Part shown: in pieces, positions 24,582 to 37,556 of the stretch | Position numbering within the stretch: position 1 is the stretch's first letter | Layout: each line of letters starts with the position of its first letter | Made by a program: the position numbers and the translations under genes | NCBI GenBank assembly: GCA_026120185.1 | Contig: JANUWF010001629.1 | Coordinates: 124,001-188,000 of the forward strand | Source of the DNA: Voacanga thouarsii | Taxonomy: Eukaryota; Streptophyta; Magnoliopsida; Gentianales; Apocynaceae | Direction: 5' to 3' | Length of the DNA stretch: 64,000 nucleotides | Notes under the pieces: model-generated | What the model was told of the DNA's origin: nothing | The model's input: the letters and a program-made list of their open reading frames with translations, nothing else | The model's database searches: none

Positions 24582-24908
24582 TGTTGAGAATATATTAGTG
24601 AATTAGTGGAAGCTCCACTAATTCCATTACTGGATATAGATGTCCACCATTAACATCACTAATAGATATTAGTGGAGTTAGAGGAGACACCACTATTACA
24701 TTAGTGGAAATAGATGATTAACTCCACTAATAAAGCTCTATAAATAGAGCTCTTCTCAAGCTTGAGAGATATACTAATTGTGAGAAAATTGTTGGAGAAA
24801 GTTGTAAGAGAAAAGAAAGAGAGAAGTTTGAAGAAATTATTGTGCAAATAATAGTCAGAGATTTATTATATGTAGATTTTATTCTAACATTGGCAAAATT
24901 TCATAACA
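24582..24908 (+). repeat. 3' LTR of Copia-2
   Basis: 327 bp, TGTTGAGAATATATTAG to ...TTTCATAACA, with the same motif array and TATA box (about 24741) as the 5' LTR. About a dozen bases longer near its end. Confidence 0.92.
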
Positions 24909-26083
24909 GTTGTAGATTTTTTCTTTTTTTTTAAAAATTCCCTCAATACACTATTTCTAGAATATTTCTCTAGCCCTCAACAATAAGTGACAATTGTTTT
25001 TCTCAGTGTTTGTAGATAGAAATGGAGTACCACTCAATAAAATGTGTTTTAAACAAAATTTTCAAATAACATTATAGATGTTCATTGAGTTGATCGAGAT
25101 GATTACTGTTAAAAATTTCACATTGATATCTTGAATTCGAACCTCTCTGAGGATATAAAACCTGTGCATATCTTTTATTAGTGGCTGTAGATTTTTTTAA
25201 CAAAAAAAAAATAAATAAATAAAAACATCATAGATAGAAGATATTCTTGGAAGAAAATTTTTGCACACCCAAACTATAAGGTATTTTACTTTATTCCATT
25301 TGGTTTCTAATTTCCAAAAGATGGAATTTGGCGATCTGAACGAAATACAAAAGCACATTCTGTGTTAACTATGCATTTGATTACTTGTATTTTAATGCTA
25401 CACACACACACACACATGCACTTTTTTATATGCATTTGTGATACATAACATGCCTAATTACTTGAATCATTGAATTATTTGATAATTTTTGTGATTATAT
25501 TATTTTTTAATTTAATTATTTATATTATTGGGAATTACTATTTTATTCCTATTATTTTTAGAAACCTATTTCTATCAGGTAACGAATAGTTCTTTTCAAG
25601 TAAAAAACTCTAGAAATATATATGAAGTGAATTTTAGTGTCTATAAACACTATTGTATATATTTTATATTTTATTTACTATTCTTGAAAAATTACCCTTT
25701 TTGTACAATTCGCATTTGGAAAATATTTTGATCTACTATGAATAGTATTTTGAGTTTTAAATGCTTTTTAGAATATTCTTGAAAGAGTATTGCAACATTA
25801 TAGACCTTATTTCATGTCATATAATTGAGTTTTTAGCTTATTTTCCAAAATTAGCAATTTTTTCATAATCACCCTTTTTATGCTAATTAATTTTACCTTA
25901 AAATACCACTATAAAATGGGAATGGTGGATGAATTCAGTCATTTCTCCAACTTCTCTTGTCTGACAGCCTTGGTCCTCCCTCTCTCATTTTTTTTTTCTT
26001 TTAACCGAACCACTCGAGTTGGGTTATTGTATTGAGATTGATAAGATGAACAAGGCAGAGACAACATGAAAGTAGGAAGATAG
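24909..26083. other. spacer without recognisable genes
   Basis: AT-rich sequence with poly-A/T runs and a CA microsatellite (25401-25416). I see no gene, LTR or inverted repeat here. Confidence 0.6.
25401..25416. repeat. (CA)8 microsatellite
   Basis: Eight CA units in the spacer between Copia-2 and element F. Confidence 0.9.
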
Positions 26084-26297
26084 TTACAATAAAAAATCCC
26101 TAATTGTTTGTCTAGTAACAATAGAATCTCTAGGCAACAGAAAACCTCTAATCTTTTTTCCCTTCTTAGATCGAACAAGAGTGTAGTCATCTTCATCATA
26201 GTCATCAGTATCTGATTGGATTAGTTCCTCGTATAACTCTGAAATATTAATTCTTTGCCTTTTCTTCTTTTTGAGGCATGTAATTTATTGCTACAAT
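26084..26297 (-). other. unrecognised coding-like fragment, about 70 codons, no start codon
   Basis: A minus-strand frame open from a stop near 26297 to the TAA at 26086-26084. The composition looks protein-like: a Lys/Arg-rich start (LKKKKRQRINISELYEEL), an acidic patch (SDTDDYDEDDYT), then basic (RSKKGKKIRGFLLPRDS). There is no ATG. It could be the last exon of a host gene cut off by the insertion of element F, or a remnant of a mobile element. I do not recognise the family. Confidence 0.3.
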
Positions 26298-26415
26298 TTA
26301 AGTTCAAATTTTAGTCATAATTGACTAACTAATAGTGTTTCAGATAAACAAATTTTAAAGAAAATTAGTTTGTGTAAAGAAGCTCCAACTTGAATATCCT
26401 TTGTAGCTTGATATG

Positions 26416-29400
26416 TGTAACACCCCATATTTTGTAGTCATAGTGTGCCTCGACTTTGTGAATTGTTACCTTGTCTGACTTCCAAACAAGGAGTCTTTAC
26501 AACGAATCAAAACATAAAGTAGAAAAATATATAAAGCAGTTAAAACATAACATGCTAATATACATCCCAAAAAGGATAACTACAACTCAGAGTGTGTTAC
26601 TATACATTACAAGCATACTAGATAATGATATACATCGAGTTGTAAGGATTCTACTTTCAAAAAAGGAGTACTGGCCACTCTAATGTTGACTCCTAGCTCC
26701 CGATCCTGGGAAAAACAAAGTAAAATAGGTTTGAGTGAAAAATCACCTAGTGAGTCCCGTGTGTATTAACAGTTGGCAAAACAAATGTAAATTTTTCATT
26801 AGAAATGAAAATAAAGGTTTCTCATGAATTTGCCTTCAAAAAATTCATCTATAGGAAATAATTACAATTTTCCATTGAAAACAACTATACAACTATAGAA
26901 TTAAGAAAAATACAATTTCGTGATTCAAAATCATCACATATTTGGAAAATATCAGTTTTCAACTCAAAGCCCTAGATTTAGAGAAAATGCTGGTACTTCT
27001 CTCATCAGAAGAATATCCCGCGTGCAAAGCTCATAGAACTTTGCCTTTGGCTATAGTAATATTGTGTTCAAAGCTTCCCCATTTGTATTGGACCATATCC
27101 TGCCATTTCGACTGTTGATGGTCCTCAGTACCCCGGCCCTGAAGCCCAAAACTCAACTGTATTATGCTAGAATGGTAAGTGACCCAACCCTCACCTTACA
27201 ATTTAGGTATTTTACTTGCCACTATAAGTTAGGGTTCCCAATCCTGATGTCAATCAATATTGAGGTAACAAGGGGTGAATACATCGATGTCCCCATCGGT
27301 ATCAGTGAAACACTCAACATACACCCTTGAGTGTATCTACTAAAATTAGGCAGTTGCCGGGGAAACAAATGGCTAGCCAGGGATGACTAATTTCAATGTC
27401 CTATCGCCCCATTTAGAGTAAGATAATCTCCAGAATTATTCAGGTTACTTGGGTCGTCTATCTTGAACATAGGTTAGTACAAAGGGCATAGCCCTTACTG
27501 AGTATTCAACGTCTTCATTGGATCGCAACCTAATTTGCTATACAACAATTCCCAAGAAATCCCAAAATTCCAAAGAGAATAGAGTGAAAATAGTTTTTTA
27601 GGGGCAAAAACATCATTTCTAAACTTTATTTCTCTATTGAGAAATCATTTTTCACGAATTAAGCGTAAAAGGATAAAATGTCCTTTGCGTGATTAAATAC
27701 ATTCCTTAAGGGCAATTACGTAATTTATGAGTAATCCATAGTTCAGAAATCTAAACATAAACATGGTATAAAGTTCATCTGAATAAAACCCAAAAGCCAA
27801 TTCGATTCATAAGATATGAATGAAATGCTTTGAATCATATATTTGTTCATGGAAAAATATTCATAATTGAATAAATTCCATTTCTCATTAAAATGCATCA
27901 TTTCTCAAAATAAAGTCCGTTTCTCGTTCAGGAAAAACCGTAAATGGTTCACGAAAATCTAAAGCCACACATTCATGTCTTTCATGCTTTAGAATGTTAT
28001 TCATCAAAATGAATATTTTCAAGAATAAATCTCATGAATTTCATGTCATTCAAATATGAAATGAAATCATAGATTTTATCAGAAAAATTGTATTTCTTCA
28101 GAGGAACCAAATCGTTTATTTTTGTCATAACAATTACACACTAGGATTTTTTCATACGAGACATCAAATGACTCACATGACTCACATTTGTTTAGGATAT
28201 ATTAACAAGATCAGAAGCATGTTAAATACAAGAAAACCTAAAGTTTTATCAGAAAAACCAAAGGCATTTGCTATGCATAACTACAAATTGCATAAACCAC
28301 TAGTATAAAGCTAGGTTTCAAGTATCCAAGGGACTCACCTTCTCAAACATATACGTAGTCCTATAACGCTTTTACTTGCACCAAATCCTTAACGGGAAAC
28401 ACCTATGTTAAGAATGAAACTTCATTTCCTCAGTAAATTACATCGACAATAAAAATATAGCAACTAATCAACATCGCTAAGAAGAAATATTTATTTCTTC
28501 TCACCAAATGCAAGGCATTACTTGAGATATTTAAAGATCCATTAATTTACTTCTTTCTCATTCTTTCAAGTATGCACACAGTTCCTTTATATCCTTTCAA
28601 AACATTTTCAAGTATATAAATCATTAAACCATCATATAGACATTTTACTAAAGTTGAAATTCTACATTTTTCTCTTCTTGTCATGCCTTGGTATATTCAT
28701 TATATCTTTTGGTTTATAACTCCAAATGACCTCAAATTTGTACTAAAATATTCCTTAGACCTTTTTCTACAAAACCATGAGGCCTTTCTCACAAATTTGA
28801 AGTCATTGCAAATCTATTGCAATTTAAAGTCTTGTGTTTTTCCAGAATTTCTAGTTTTGTTACATTTTCTTGTTTTATGCATAACTTTCAACTCACATAT
28901 TCTAATCACTTCAATTTTGTACCAAAATACACTTAGAACTCTTAACTTTAATCTCATACATTTTATTTACACAAATCTAGAACCATTACAAAATGACTGG
29001 GAACAAAGCAATGCCATTTCATAATTCAATCATTTTTTCTCTAAAACACATTATCCATTCATTCATCCTTTGTCCCAACACAGGAATATCACTTAATTCA
29101 ATCCATATCTCACTTAAATGTCATTAATTCAGTTGATTTTTCGTCATGAACAAAGTAGATATTTCACACACATGCACGAATAAATTTCGGAAGCCTCAAC
29201 CTAGCATAATAAGCTTATATTTTCTCAACAATTAAGCTTTTCCCAACTTTATTCCTTTCTTCCATTCAAGAATAATATCCACCCATAATTAGCCTTTTAA
29301 AACACCTTCAAATCACCTTCAATCATCACATAGAACATTGCTAACAAACTGCCATCCCAATCGCCACACATATACTATAACAAAACAGCTTTGCTCAACA

Positions 29401-32400
29401 ATTTATCTCCAAGCATATTTCATAAAACATGCAAGATTTCATGGAAAATTCATATCAATATACTTCTCATAATGTAACACCCTACTAAATTGAGAGTTAG
29501 GGAACTAATAACTTGATCGAATTAATCCCGCTTAATAAATTAAATGCATTATATGTGGCTATTCCATATGTCCTTTATGTGAATTCTCTTGGAGAATATA
29601 AGTATATCAAGTTGATTATTTGTATGGTTCATGGTAAATGATTTATTCATAATTAATTGTTGCATTATATATACATGTGCTATTTTGTAGTAGATAAGTT
29701 AGTTAAATTAATTATGGTTTTCACACCCCAAATAATATTATAACAACAAATTTCCCATTTTCAACAATACACTCTTGAGTGAATTTAATTTTAATTAGGA
29801 GTATGGCCTTGTTTATTAATTAAAATATCTTGGTCAAATTTCGTGTCAAGACCGATTTTGACCACTTGACCCAATTTCATTATTTAACCTAAGACCTATA
29901 TCCAAGACCTATGGACTAATTTGACCTATTAAAACACTTTAAATCACAACCCTTGAATTTAGGGAAGAATTCTCTCAACCCTTGGATAAAAAATTACCAG
30001 ACTATATAAACTTATTTTTGGTTATTTCGTCCCCTCACTTATCCAGCCACCACCCCTCTCCATCTCCCTCTATTTTTCTTTCTTTTTCCTCGATGGAAGC
30101 TGGTCCCTTGCCCCTCTTCCCTTGAAGCTGCCGACTAGCTAACCAAGTCAAGGTAGGAAGCCTCTTTACTGTTTCTTCTCCTTTTTACTCTTCTTCATTT
30201 CACAACACAAGATACTTACATATTGGGGTAGAAAGAAGCTGCATATACTGATTTTGTTGAAGATAAGAAAGGATCTTCAAGAAGGTAAGTAAGAATCACC
30301 ACTTTTCCTTTACTCCATCATACAACCGAAAATGGGTTAAGCTGTCCAGCTTTAGTACCTTGTGAAAATTGCTTTATCTTCTATTTTGTGAGTGAAAATG
30401 TGTTGTGTTTTTTATCTTGACATGTATTAAGATAAGTAGGAGATGTCTTTTGAAGTGAAGAATGCATTTTTTTTTTTCTCTATTTCCTTATGTTGGTCAA
30501 AATATTGAGCACAATGTACAAGTTGGTTAATCTATGAAAATGCTAATGTTGTGTGTGTTTTTGCATAGAGAAATGAGTTATTTATGTTGTGGTTGTATTA
30601 TGATATATGTGGGAGGTTGTATATGTCATGGATAAAGGGGTTTGATTTGGTTGAAGAGTTTGTACAATGGAGTTGAAAATAGAGCAATGCTGGTTTTGTG
30701 TTGGAGCTGATTTGGGTTTTGTTTGTGAACTAAGTTGTGTTGATGGCTCGACTAGATTTGAATCTTTGGGGATTGTACTATGTGTTACAATTATTTTAGT
30801 GTAAGTTTTGTATGAAGTAAAAGAAGAAAACTCAAGTTAATGGCTTTTGAACCAAGACTGCTTAAATTGTATAGAAACCCCTGTACAAAGAACTATGTTT
30901 TAACCCCCGAAAAACCCCTTTACCAACTGAATTTTCTTATTACGTTTGGAATGTACAAACTTCAAGATATTAGGAAAATTTTAGAAAAAGAATCATTGAA
31001 AATCCATTATAATTTGGGAGTTATGAATTTTTGACTTTGACTGTGTAAAGTAGTTTACAGTTCACCCGAGGCCTAATGAAAAAATTATTTGAGTCCTTTT
31101 TTGTGGGAATCTTGGGGAGATAAATATATGGTAATTCACCTAACATATGGAGGTTTTAAACTGGAGGTTTTTGTTTAGAAATAAAATGATTTCCTTAGTT
31201 AATCAAATAAATGATTTTGACTCCTGCTTTAGAGTAAAAATAGAATTTTGTGTTTGAATTTGGAAAATAAATTTACTTATAGAAATAGCTATAATTGCGG
31301 CAATTTTGGCTTATGTGAACAATGTGTGATGTTTAGAATTATGGGAAATATATTTGAATAAAGTTTGATGATTTTCCCTTCTAGTATGATTTTGAAGAGT
31401 GATCCCTTGTACCCTTATAAGATAAGGGCTTCAAATTTTAAAAAGCGATTTGAACTCTCGGGGTGCTTGACAATATAAGTGGGTTGCGATACTGCTTTAT
31501 TGATTGCTTAATTAGAGTTGCATGGCTAATTAGGGTTGCATGGGTGATTAGGATTTTGCTTGGCAACTAAGGCCTTGTTTAACTATGGAAGTTAATTAGG
31601 AAGTAGAAGAGCTCTATGCTTTATGAATTATGGATATTTTAGAGGATTAGTGGATTTCTTGATGGAATACTTTATGATTAAAATAAATTAGGCTTTGTCG
31701 CTAAGTATTTTGGAGTTACTTGAGATCTAAGTAATTCTCCTAACTATTCTAGGATCTCGATTAATGCTTTATTTAGAATAATTTAAGTAGGAAATTAATT
31801 CCTATATTATATGTACATGTTAGTTTTGGAGTTGAACGTAGGAGGAAGGAGCACTTAAGTTAGCTTGAAGGTATTTTGCTAAACTTTGGACAAAAGGTAA
31901 GTCGTTGCATCTTATGATTCATTTACGCAAAGTAATTTCATAAGAAATTCTATGATCATGCATACTCAATGATAGGATTTTTATACTATTTATTAAAAGA
32001 ATACTCTAGATTAGTTTGCTTTATCACATTTGATATTACCCTTATTTACATCATGACTCCTATAAAAACATATTTCGCATGATTAAATTTAGAGAATTTC
32101 TATATGAAGCACTATGAGTGATTAGGATAGCTATGCATCCATGTATGCACCTAATTCCAAATTTTCATCCATGTACGTAACTGTGAAAATCAAAACATAA
32201 CATTTGGCTCCTATTGATATCTCTTTCAAGGCAAATTATGAAACTGCATAATTTATCACTCTTTGAATGAGTATTATTATAATGGATGAAGGAATTTTCT
32301 ACCTTCGGGAAATTTTGGATAGAAAACATGAACTTTCATTTTTTGGTCAGGGTAAATTTGGAGAACACTGAGTTTTAGATTTGGAACAATAATTTTGGAA

Positions 32401-34600
32401 CCGAAATTGTATATTCCACAATGGAATGAGAACTTCTTGAACCACACTATTTTAGACTTGAGTACTCAAGGGATGAGACTATAGGTCTAGCACTCGTTAA
32501 AGCAGGAGAGAATTCCGGTTGATTGGCCGTCTCCGAAATACTGTCTTTTCCAAATGGGGCGTCAGTCCTAGTAATTCAATCAGGTCCTTAGCTAGCAACA
32601 CAATATCCAAAGGGAACTGCAGGACAGATATAGGACATCCAGTTTATTTATATATGAGAGGGATGGTGGGGTATTCTCTCAGGAGGGATGTATACCTTAC
32701 TTATTGTACTATCTCAGAATGGATTATGTCGAGGTCATATTTGTAAAGTATCGTAGATGTGTAGTTTTGATGCACAATATAGCGTGTTGATGATGGGTTC
32801 AAGATTTTTACCACAATGAACATTCGTATTAGTTTTTGAATGGAAATAATTTACCCCACAACATTCTTTTCTACATATTGTACCTGATCATACTTGTTGA
32901 ATTTTATCTCCAAAAATTTGGCAATGAAATTTGAGTCATAATGTTGGAATTTTCTTACGATTACAACCATTTGAGTTATTACATTCATGTATCATGCCAT
33001 TGATTTTGAAACAGCCATTTGCATACTATGGACTTACTGAGATTATCTATAATCTCACATAAATTTTCTAATTATGATTTTTAGGGTAGTCTAAGATTTC
33101 CAAGATCTAGAGCTAAAGATCCTTTTGTAATAGAATTAGGTCTTAGTATTTTAACATTTCTACCCTTTCTTGTTATATTTTATTTCTACCAGTGAGGCTC
33201 AACTATGGTGTGCCAAGTACAAAGGATTTATCTAGACAGTAAACTTAAATTCTAACTTTGTAGTCTATTTGAGTGTTTAGTTTACCTTATTTTCTTTTAC
33301 TATTTGTTTCCCTGTTATAAAGACTCCTAGTCCAAAGGACCGAGTGACATCCCTAACTATTTAGGCCACTTATTATGGGGTGTTACACATAATCTCCTTA
33401 GGAGCTTTAATTTAAGGAAAGAAGCCTTTTACCTTATAATTTGTGATATTTGGGGTTGTAAAACAGCCCAGCTTCCTTCCTCTTTTTCCTTCTTCTTGCT
33501 CTTGGAACTCACTCTCTTATTTTCTCTATTTTCTTTTATTTTTCTTCCTTTTTCTCTTCCTTCCCTCTTGCTATTTTTCTTCTTGTTTTGCTACTGTTTT
33601 TTAGTAGTCCAAACGTCATCACCACCCTTCTTTCTTTCTATTTATAGATTGATTAGTTTTCTAGGTCAAAATTCATTAATTGCTCAACACATAATGGCGC
33701 GATCTTATTGGTTCATTTGAGATCTTAGGTGTTTCATGGAATTTGCTAGAAATTCCTAGAGATCTTGAGAAGTCTTGCATGAACTCTCATGCAACCAATG
33801 ATATGTTAACACATAGCTTGTCTAGCTAAAAACAAGATGACACTCGTTATTTATTTTTTTCTTTCACCAAAATAATTTTATTTTCGAGATAATTATGCAT
33901 TAAATGCATAAGCAACCTAGCATCTCTCAACCAATCATCTCTTGTGATGTGAACCTTTGTCCAATGAGATTTCAACACATTTTCTCACAACCTATCACAA
34001 TTTCTTCCAATTTCCTTTAATAAAATTTTGTCGGCTTCTTCGATAATTCATAAATTTTGATATTATTCGCTTGGATCGAGAAACCATTTTATTTTTCCAA
34101 TATAATCCTAACAACAAATGATTCATTTTCGTGTCTCTCAGAATTCTTAAATTCTTTCATAGTTTTCCGTAATTCGTGGTCAGAATTCCAACACTAACCC
34201 TAGAAATTTTTATTACACTAAAACCTTTATTTCAATATACTGATCTTGTTCTTGATCTATATATAAAATCTCATTCGATACAAAGTAATTAAGGTCAGAA
34301 AGTACAAAAGCAAGGGACGCCATAGAATTTGTTTCTAATTTAATTATCTTGGAAAGGAAAAGGAAATTAAGAAAAATTTTACCTAAATTGTTTATGAAGA
34401 AAGGAAAAGGAAATTGCTTTTTTTTAAAAAAAATTGGAAATTATTTCCAGAAGAGAGAAAAAAATTTTTAAAAATATATATAGTAATTCGCTCAAGCCTG
34501 CACGGGGCTTAAGTTTAAGCTCGTATGGGCTATGGAGGAAGCCCATGCGAGATTCCTTATTTCCACTAATTTTTTTTCCCCTTTTTCCCTTTTAACACAC
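26416..34600 (-). mobile_element. gypsy-type long LTR on the minus strand (F), split by a solo LTR
   Basis: Begins TGTAACACCCCATATTTTG at 26416, the reverse complement of a gypsy LTR 3' end. The part right of the nested element (33388 to about 34600) carries, on the minus strand, a TATA box (CTATAAATAGAAAG, about 33644), consistent with U3 lying to the right. The right border is not clear, and no internal region or partner LTR is seen. It is therefore a solo or truncated LTR of about 4.3 kb without the insert. ORFs inside it (for example 28683-29024) look like chance. Confidence 0.5.
29473..33387 (+). mobile_element. solo LTR of a gypsy element (G), 3.9 kb, TSD CATAA
   Basis: Starts TGTAACACCCTACTAAATT and ends TTATGGGGTGTTACA, with the same 5-bp sequence CATAA on both sides (29468-29472 and 33388-33392). 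The ends are the short inverted TGTAACACC/GGTGTTACA typical of Tekay-like LTRs. A TATA-like TATATAAA lies at about 30004. No PBS, gag or pol is inside, so this is a solo LTR left by LTR-LTR recombination. Confidence 0.8.
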
Positions 34601-34689
34601 ATAATTTTTCAAAATTTAAAAGGGACCTAATTGTTTTCCCAAAATTTATTTTTAGGACTAATCACATTATTTTCCAAAATAATGATTTT

Positions 34690-36940
34690 GGAAATTTATA
34701 TTTAATGTATGCTTATTTTGCTTAACATGTTTTAAGCTTGATTTTGGCATGTTGGCTTGGTCATAGACTTAGATCAGTTAATTTTGATTCATTAATATTG
34801 TGTCATGCATTTTTATTGCTTTGTTTTGAATAAATAGGGCTTGCAAGTCCTACCTTCTCTATTATTCTTGTGTGATTTTTTTTTCTCATCTAATTCTCCT
34901 CGATTGTAACTTGAGAGTTCTTTTTTATGAATTTATGTAATTAGATTACATAGGTTAGATAGATTAGAAATTATTTTTCAAACTTTTGGAGATGTTATTC
35001 AAGAATGAAGTGAGAGGATGGTAAGACTTTCTTCTCAAATATGCATGAACACCTAAGTTTGGCCAAATTAATTTCCTACTTGGTTCAAGAAAATTAATCT
35101 AGAAAAGTCCATAACCAAGCCATATAATTGAGTCTATTAAAATATTATCAATGTGTTGATATTTATGCATGCCAAATGTATGACACCGCTAGTATAATAA
35201 ATCATTCAATTAATATTAAACATAATGCCTTCGTTAATATAATAAGAACGAGAGATCTTTTTTGAGGCCAAGTCACTGAGCTAACCCAAGTCTACTTGAC
35301 ATCGAGTATGTTTGAGCTATGAAATTTAAATTCCTAATTAATGGGTTGGGTTTAACTAATTTCTTTATCCTAGTTGGGCTAATTTAAGCATAAAGAAAAT
35401 TAGAGCAAGATTGGGCTAGCTTAAAGGCTTTAAGATTAAAAGATATTAATTGTCCAATAATCCGGTAATTGCATTAGATGTAATTGGTATTGGAATACCT
35501 ACCATCGAACTTAAGAATAGTTTGTTGTGTTAACCTACGGTCATTTTTAAAAAAATTGGATACCGTCCACTAGGAAAGCCTTAAACGGGCTTCTCGAATC
35601 AGTAGTGGGGGCTATTGATTTGAGTAAAATGATAGAATAATTATGTGTTTAATTAAAGACCTAATTATTTACATATAATGTTCATATACATTTTGCTAAT
35701 TTTTCTATCTTTACATCTAGGTCATTTGCATCATATCGGCCAACTTTAATTTATATAGTGTCTTAGAAACTAATAAGCTTACTGAGTCAAATTTTCTAGA
35801 CAGGTATAGAAGCTTGAAAATTGTTCTCAAGTCGAAAAAGTTACTCTTTGTTCTACATACTCCTATTCTACTACCACCAGCCCAAGATGCTCTTGCTGAT
35901 TAGCATACTGTCTATAAAAAGCACTAAAAGGATAGTAACACAGCATCTTATATCATGCTTGCATGAATAACCCCTGAGCTGGAAAAGCAGCATGAACATA
36001 TGGATGCTCTAACCATTAGCTTCCATCTAAGGGAACTGTTTAATCAATAAGCTAGAATAGAGAGATACGAGATCTCTAAACAGTTGTTTCAATCTAAGAT
36101 AGCTGAGGGTGCTTTTGTGGCCACTCATGGGCTGAAAATGCTGGACTTGATTGAGAAGTTTGGGTCATTTGGGCTTGTAATAGATCATGAATTAAGTGTC
36201 TACTTAATTCTATAATCATTGTCAAATGGTTTTTCACAATTTGTGATTAACTACCAAATGAACAAGATTGGGAACATACTACCCGAGTTGATTAACTTTC
36301 TTAAGACTGCAGAAACTTCCTTGAAGAAACTTCCTCGTAGATTCTTCCTCTTCTAAGAAGAAAGTTCCCAAGAAGAAGAAGGAGGTTCCTACTAAGCCCA
36401 AAGGTGGTGTGAAGAAAAATGAGGTAGCTGCCAAAGGCTTATGTCATTATTGTGGCAAGATAGGCCATTAGAGGCGCAACTACAAGGCCTACCTGGAGAC
36501 TATTAAAAAGAGGAAGGAGAAGGAAAAGCTCGCGAGCACTTTTACTTTCACTTTTTGTATGTTTATGATTGTGATTAATATTGTCTTAAAAAATAAGATA
36601 TGGTCATTGAATACTGGATGTGGAGCTTATTTATGCAATAATTTGCGGGATTAAGGGATATTAGAAAGCTTGAAAAAGGTGATGTGGACCTATGTGTTTA
36701 AAATAGAATAAAGGTTATTGCACTTGCTGTGGGGACCTATCATCTACACTTGCCTTTGAAATTGATTTTAAAACTTATAAACTGTTATTATGTATGGGTT
36801 TTACATAAGAACATTATCTCAATTGCTTGTTTGGGCATAAATGGTTTTCAATTAATTTTCAAGAATAAATGTTGTTTTTTTTTATTAAATGATGTCCAAT
36901 ATGGTGTGGCAACTTTGATAAATGATTTGTATGTTCTAGA
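34690..36940 (+). mobile_element. Copia-3: 5' part of a decayed copia element
   Basis: LTR/leader-like sequence (TAAATAGGGCTTGCAAG at about 34830) leads into gag and protease remains and stops abruptly where the LTR of element C begins (36941). The rest of pol is not in the window. It may lie beyond the right end of C, if C inserted into it. Confidence 0.6.
35735..36940 (+). pseudogene. Copia-3 gag, protease and pre-integrase remains
   Basis: Gag blocks (NKLTESNFLDRYRSLKIVLK, then FVINYQMNKIG) are interrupted by stops near 35902, 35925, 35967 and later. The zinc knuckle CHYCGKIGH (about 36444-36468) is followed by TAG in place of Trp, and its last Cys is Tyr. The protease motif has Asn for the catalytic Asp (LNTGCGAYLC, about 36608). 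The last open piece, 36729 to about 36940, matches the block after protease in Copia-1 (KNIISIACLGINGFQLIFKN). Confidence 0.7.
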
Positions 36941-37020
36941 ACTAATACCACACCTAGAGAGGATAAAAACTGAGGAAAGAGGTTATGCACAAAGTGAGGC
37001 TTATGGAACGTTCTGATATA

Positions 37021-37294
37021 CTCCATCCATCCTAAAAATGATGTCAATCTAGCAAATGGCACATAGAATAAGGAGTTATTAAAACTTATATAATTATAAC
37101 AGAAAATGACTACTATATCCCTGAATAAAAGTAAACCTTCATTAATTAGATTGGAAATACACACATATTTAATGAGTAGCTGAAGGAGGGGTAAATCAAG
37201 AGTATATGTAATAAATGCATTCGTGATTTGTAAAATTAACAAGTATTTTAGTACAACAAAAATAGAAATTTTTTACATCCTTTTTAGGATGGAG
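37021..37294. mobile_element. Stowaway-like MITE in the LTR of element C
   Basis: 274 bp with terminal inverted repeats CTCCATCCATCCTAAAAATG and, on the other end, CTCCATCCTAAAAAGGATG. It follows TA on the left and TT on the right, where TA is expected. It is absent from the matching place in the 3' LTR (about 54862), which confirms it as an insertion. No coding capacity. The TIR is of the Tc1/mariner Stowaway type. Confidence 0.85.
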
Positions 37295-37524
37295 TTTGTA
37301 GTTTATAGATTATTTTTACCGAAAATGAATTTTTATCGTGAAAATAAGTTATAATCGTGGTTAGCGAGAGGTGAGCACGTTTAGAGAGATTACTTGAGGA
37401 GTAGCATGAAATTAAGTTTAAGGGATTGAAGCATGATCAAGGAAGATTATATTAGGGATTAAGTGAGGTTATATGAATTGTATATAGGTTATTTAGTAGG
37501 ATTAAATTTGCTTAATTATTTAGG

Positions 37525-37556
<32 letters not shown>

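Larger units (their letters stand above)
19448..24908 (+). mobile_element. Copia-2: Ty1/copia element with both LTRs
   Basis: 5' LTR 19448-19762 and 3' LTR 24582-24908 (TG...CA, about 90 percent alike) bracket a gag-pol region in copia order. The 5-bp flanks are ATTGT and GTTGT, a TSD with one mismatch. Several stops and frame changes make it inactive, and the LTR divergence points to an old insertion. The gag start (MANLTKFEF) and the RNase H end (FEKLRYKIGMHR) resemble the Ivana/Oryco group, which I infer rather than prove. It sits about 1.8 kb upstream of the FAH start codon. Confidence 0.9.

Noticed and set aside
28683..29024. 113-codon ORF
   Set aside because: Lies inside LTR F, hydrophobic and AT-driven composition, no domain.
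29473..33387. Element G considered as a DNA transposon because of its TGTAACACC/GGTGTTACA ends
   Set aside because: The short inverted ends are those of the Tekay-like LTRs seen elsewhere in the window, the TSD is 5 bp, and no transposase is present.
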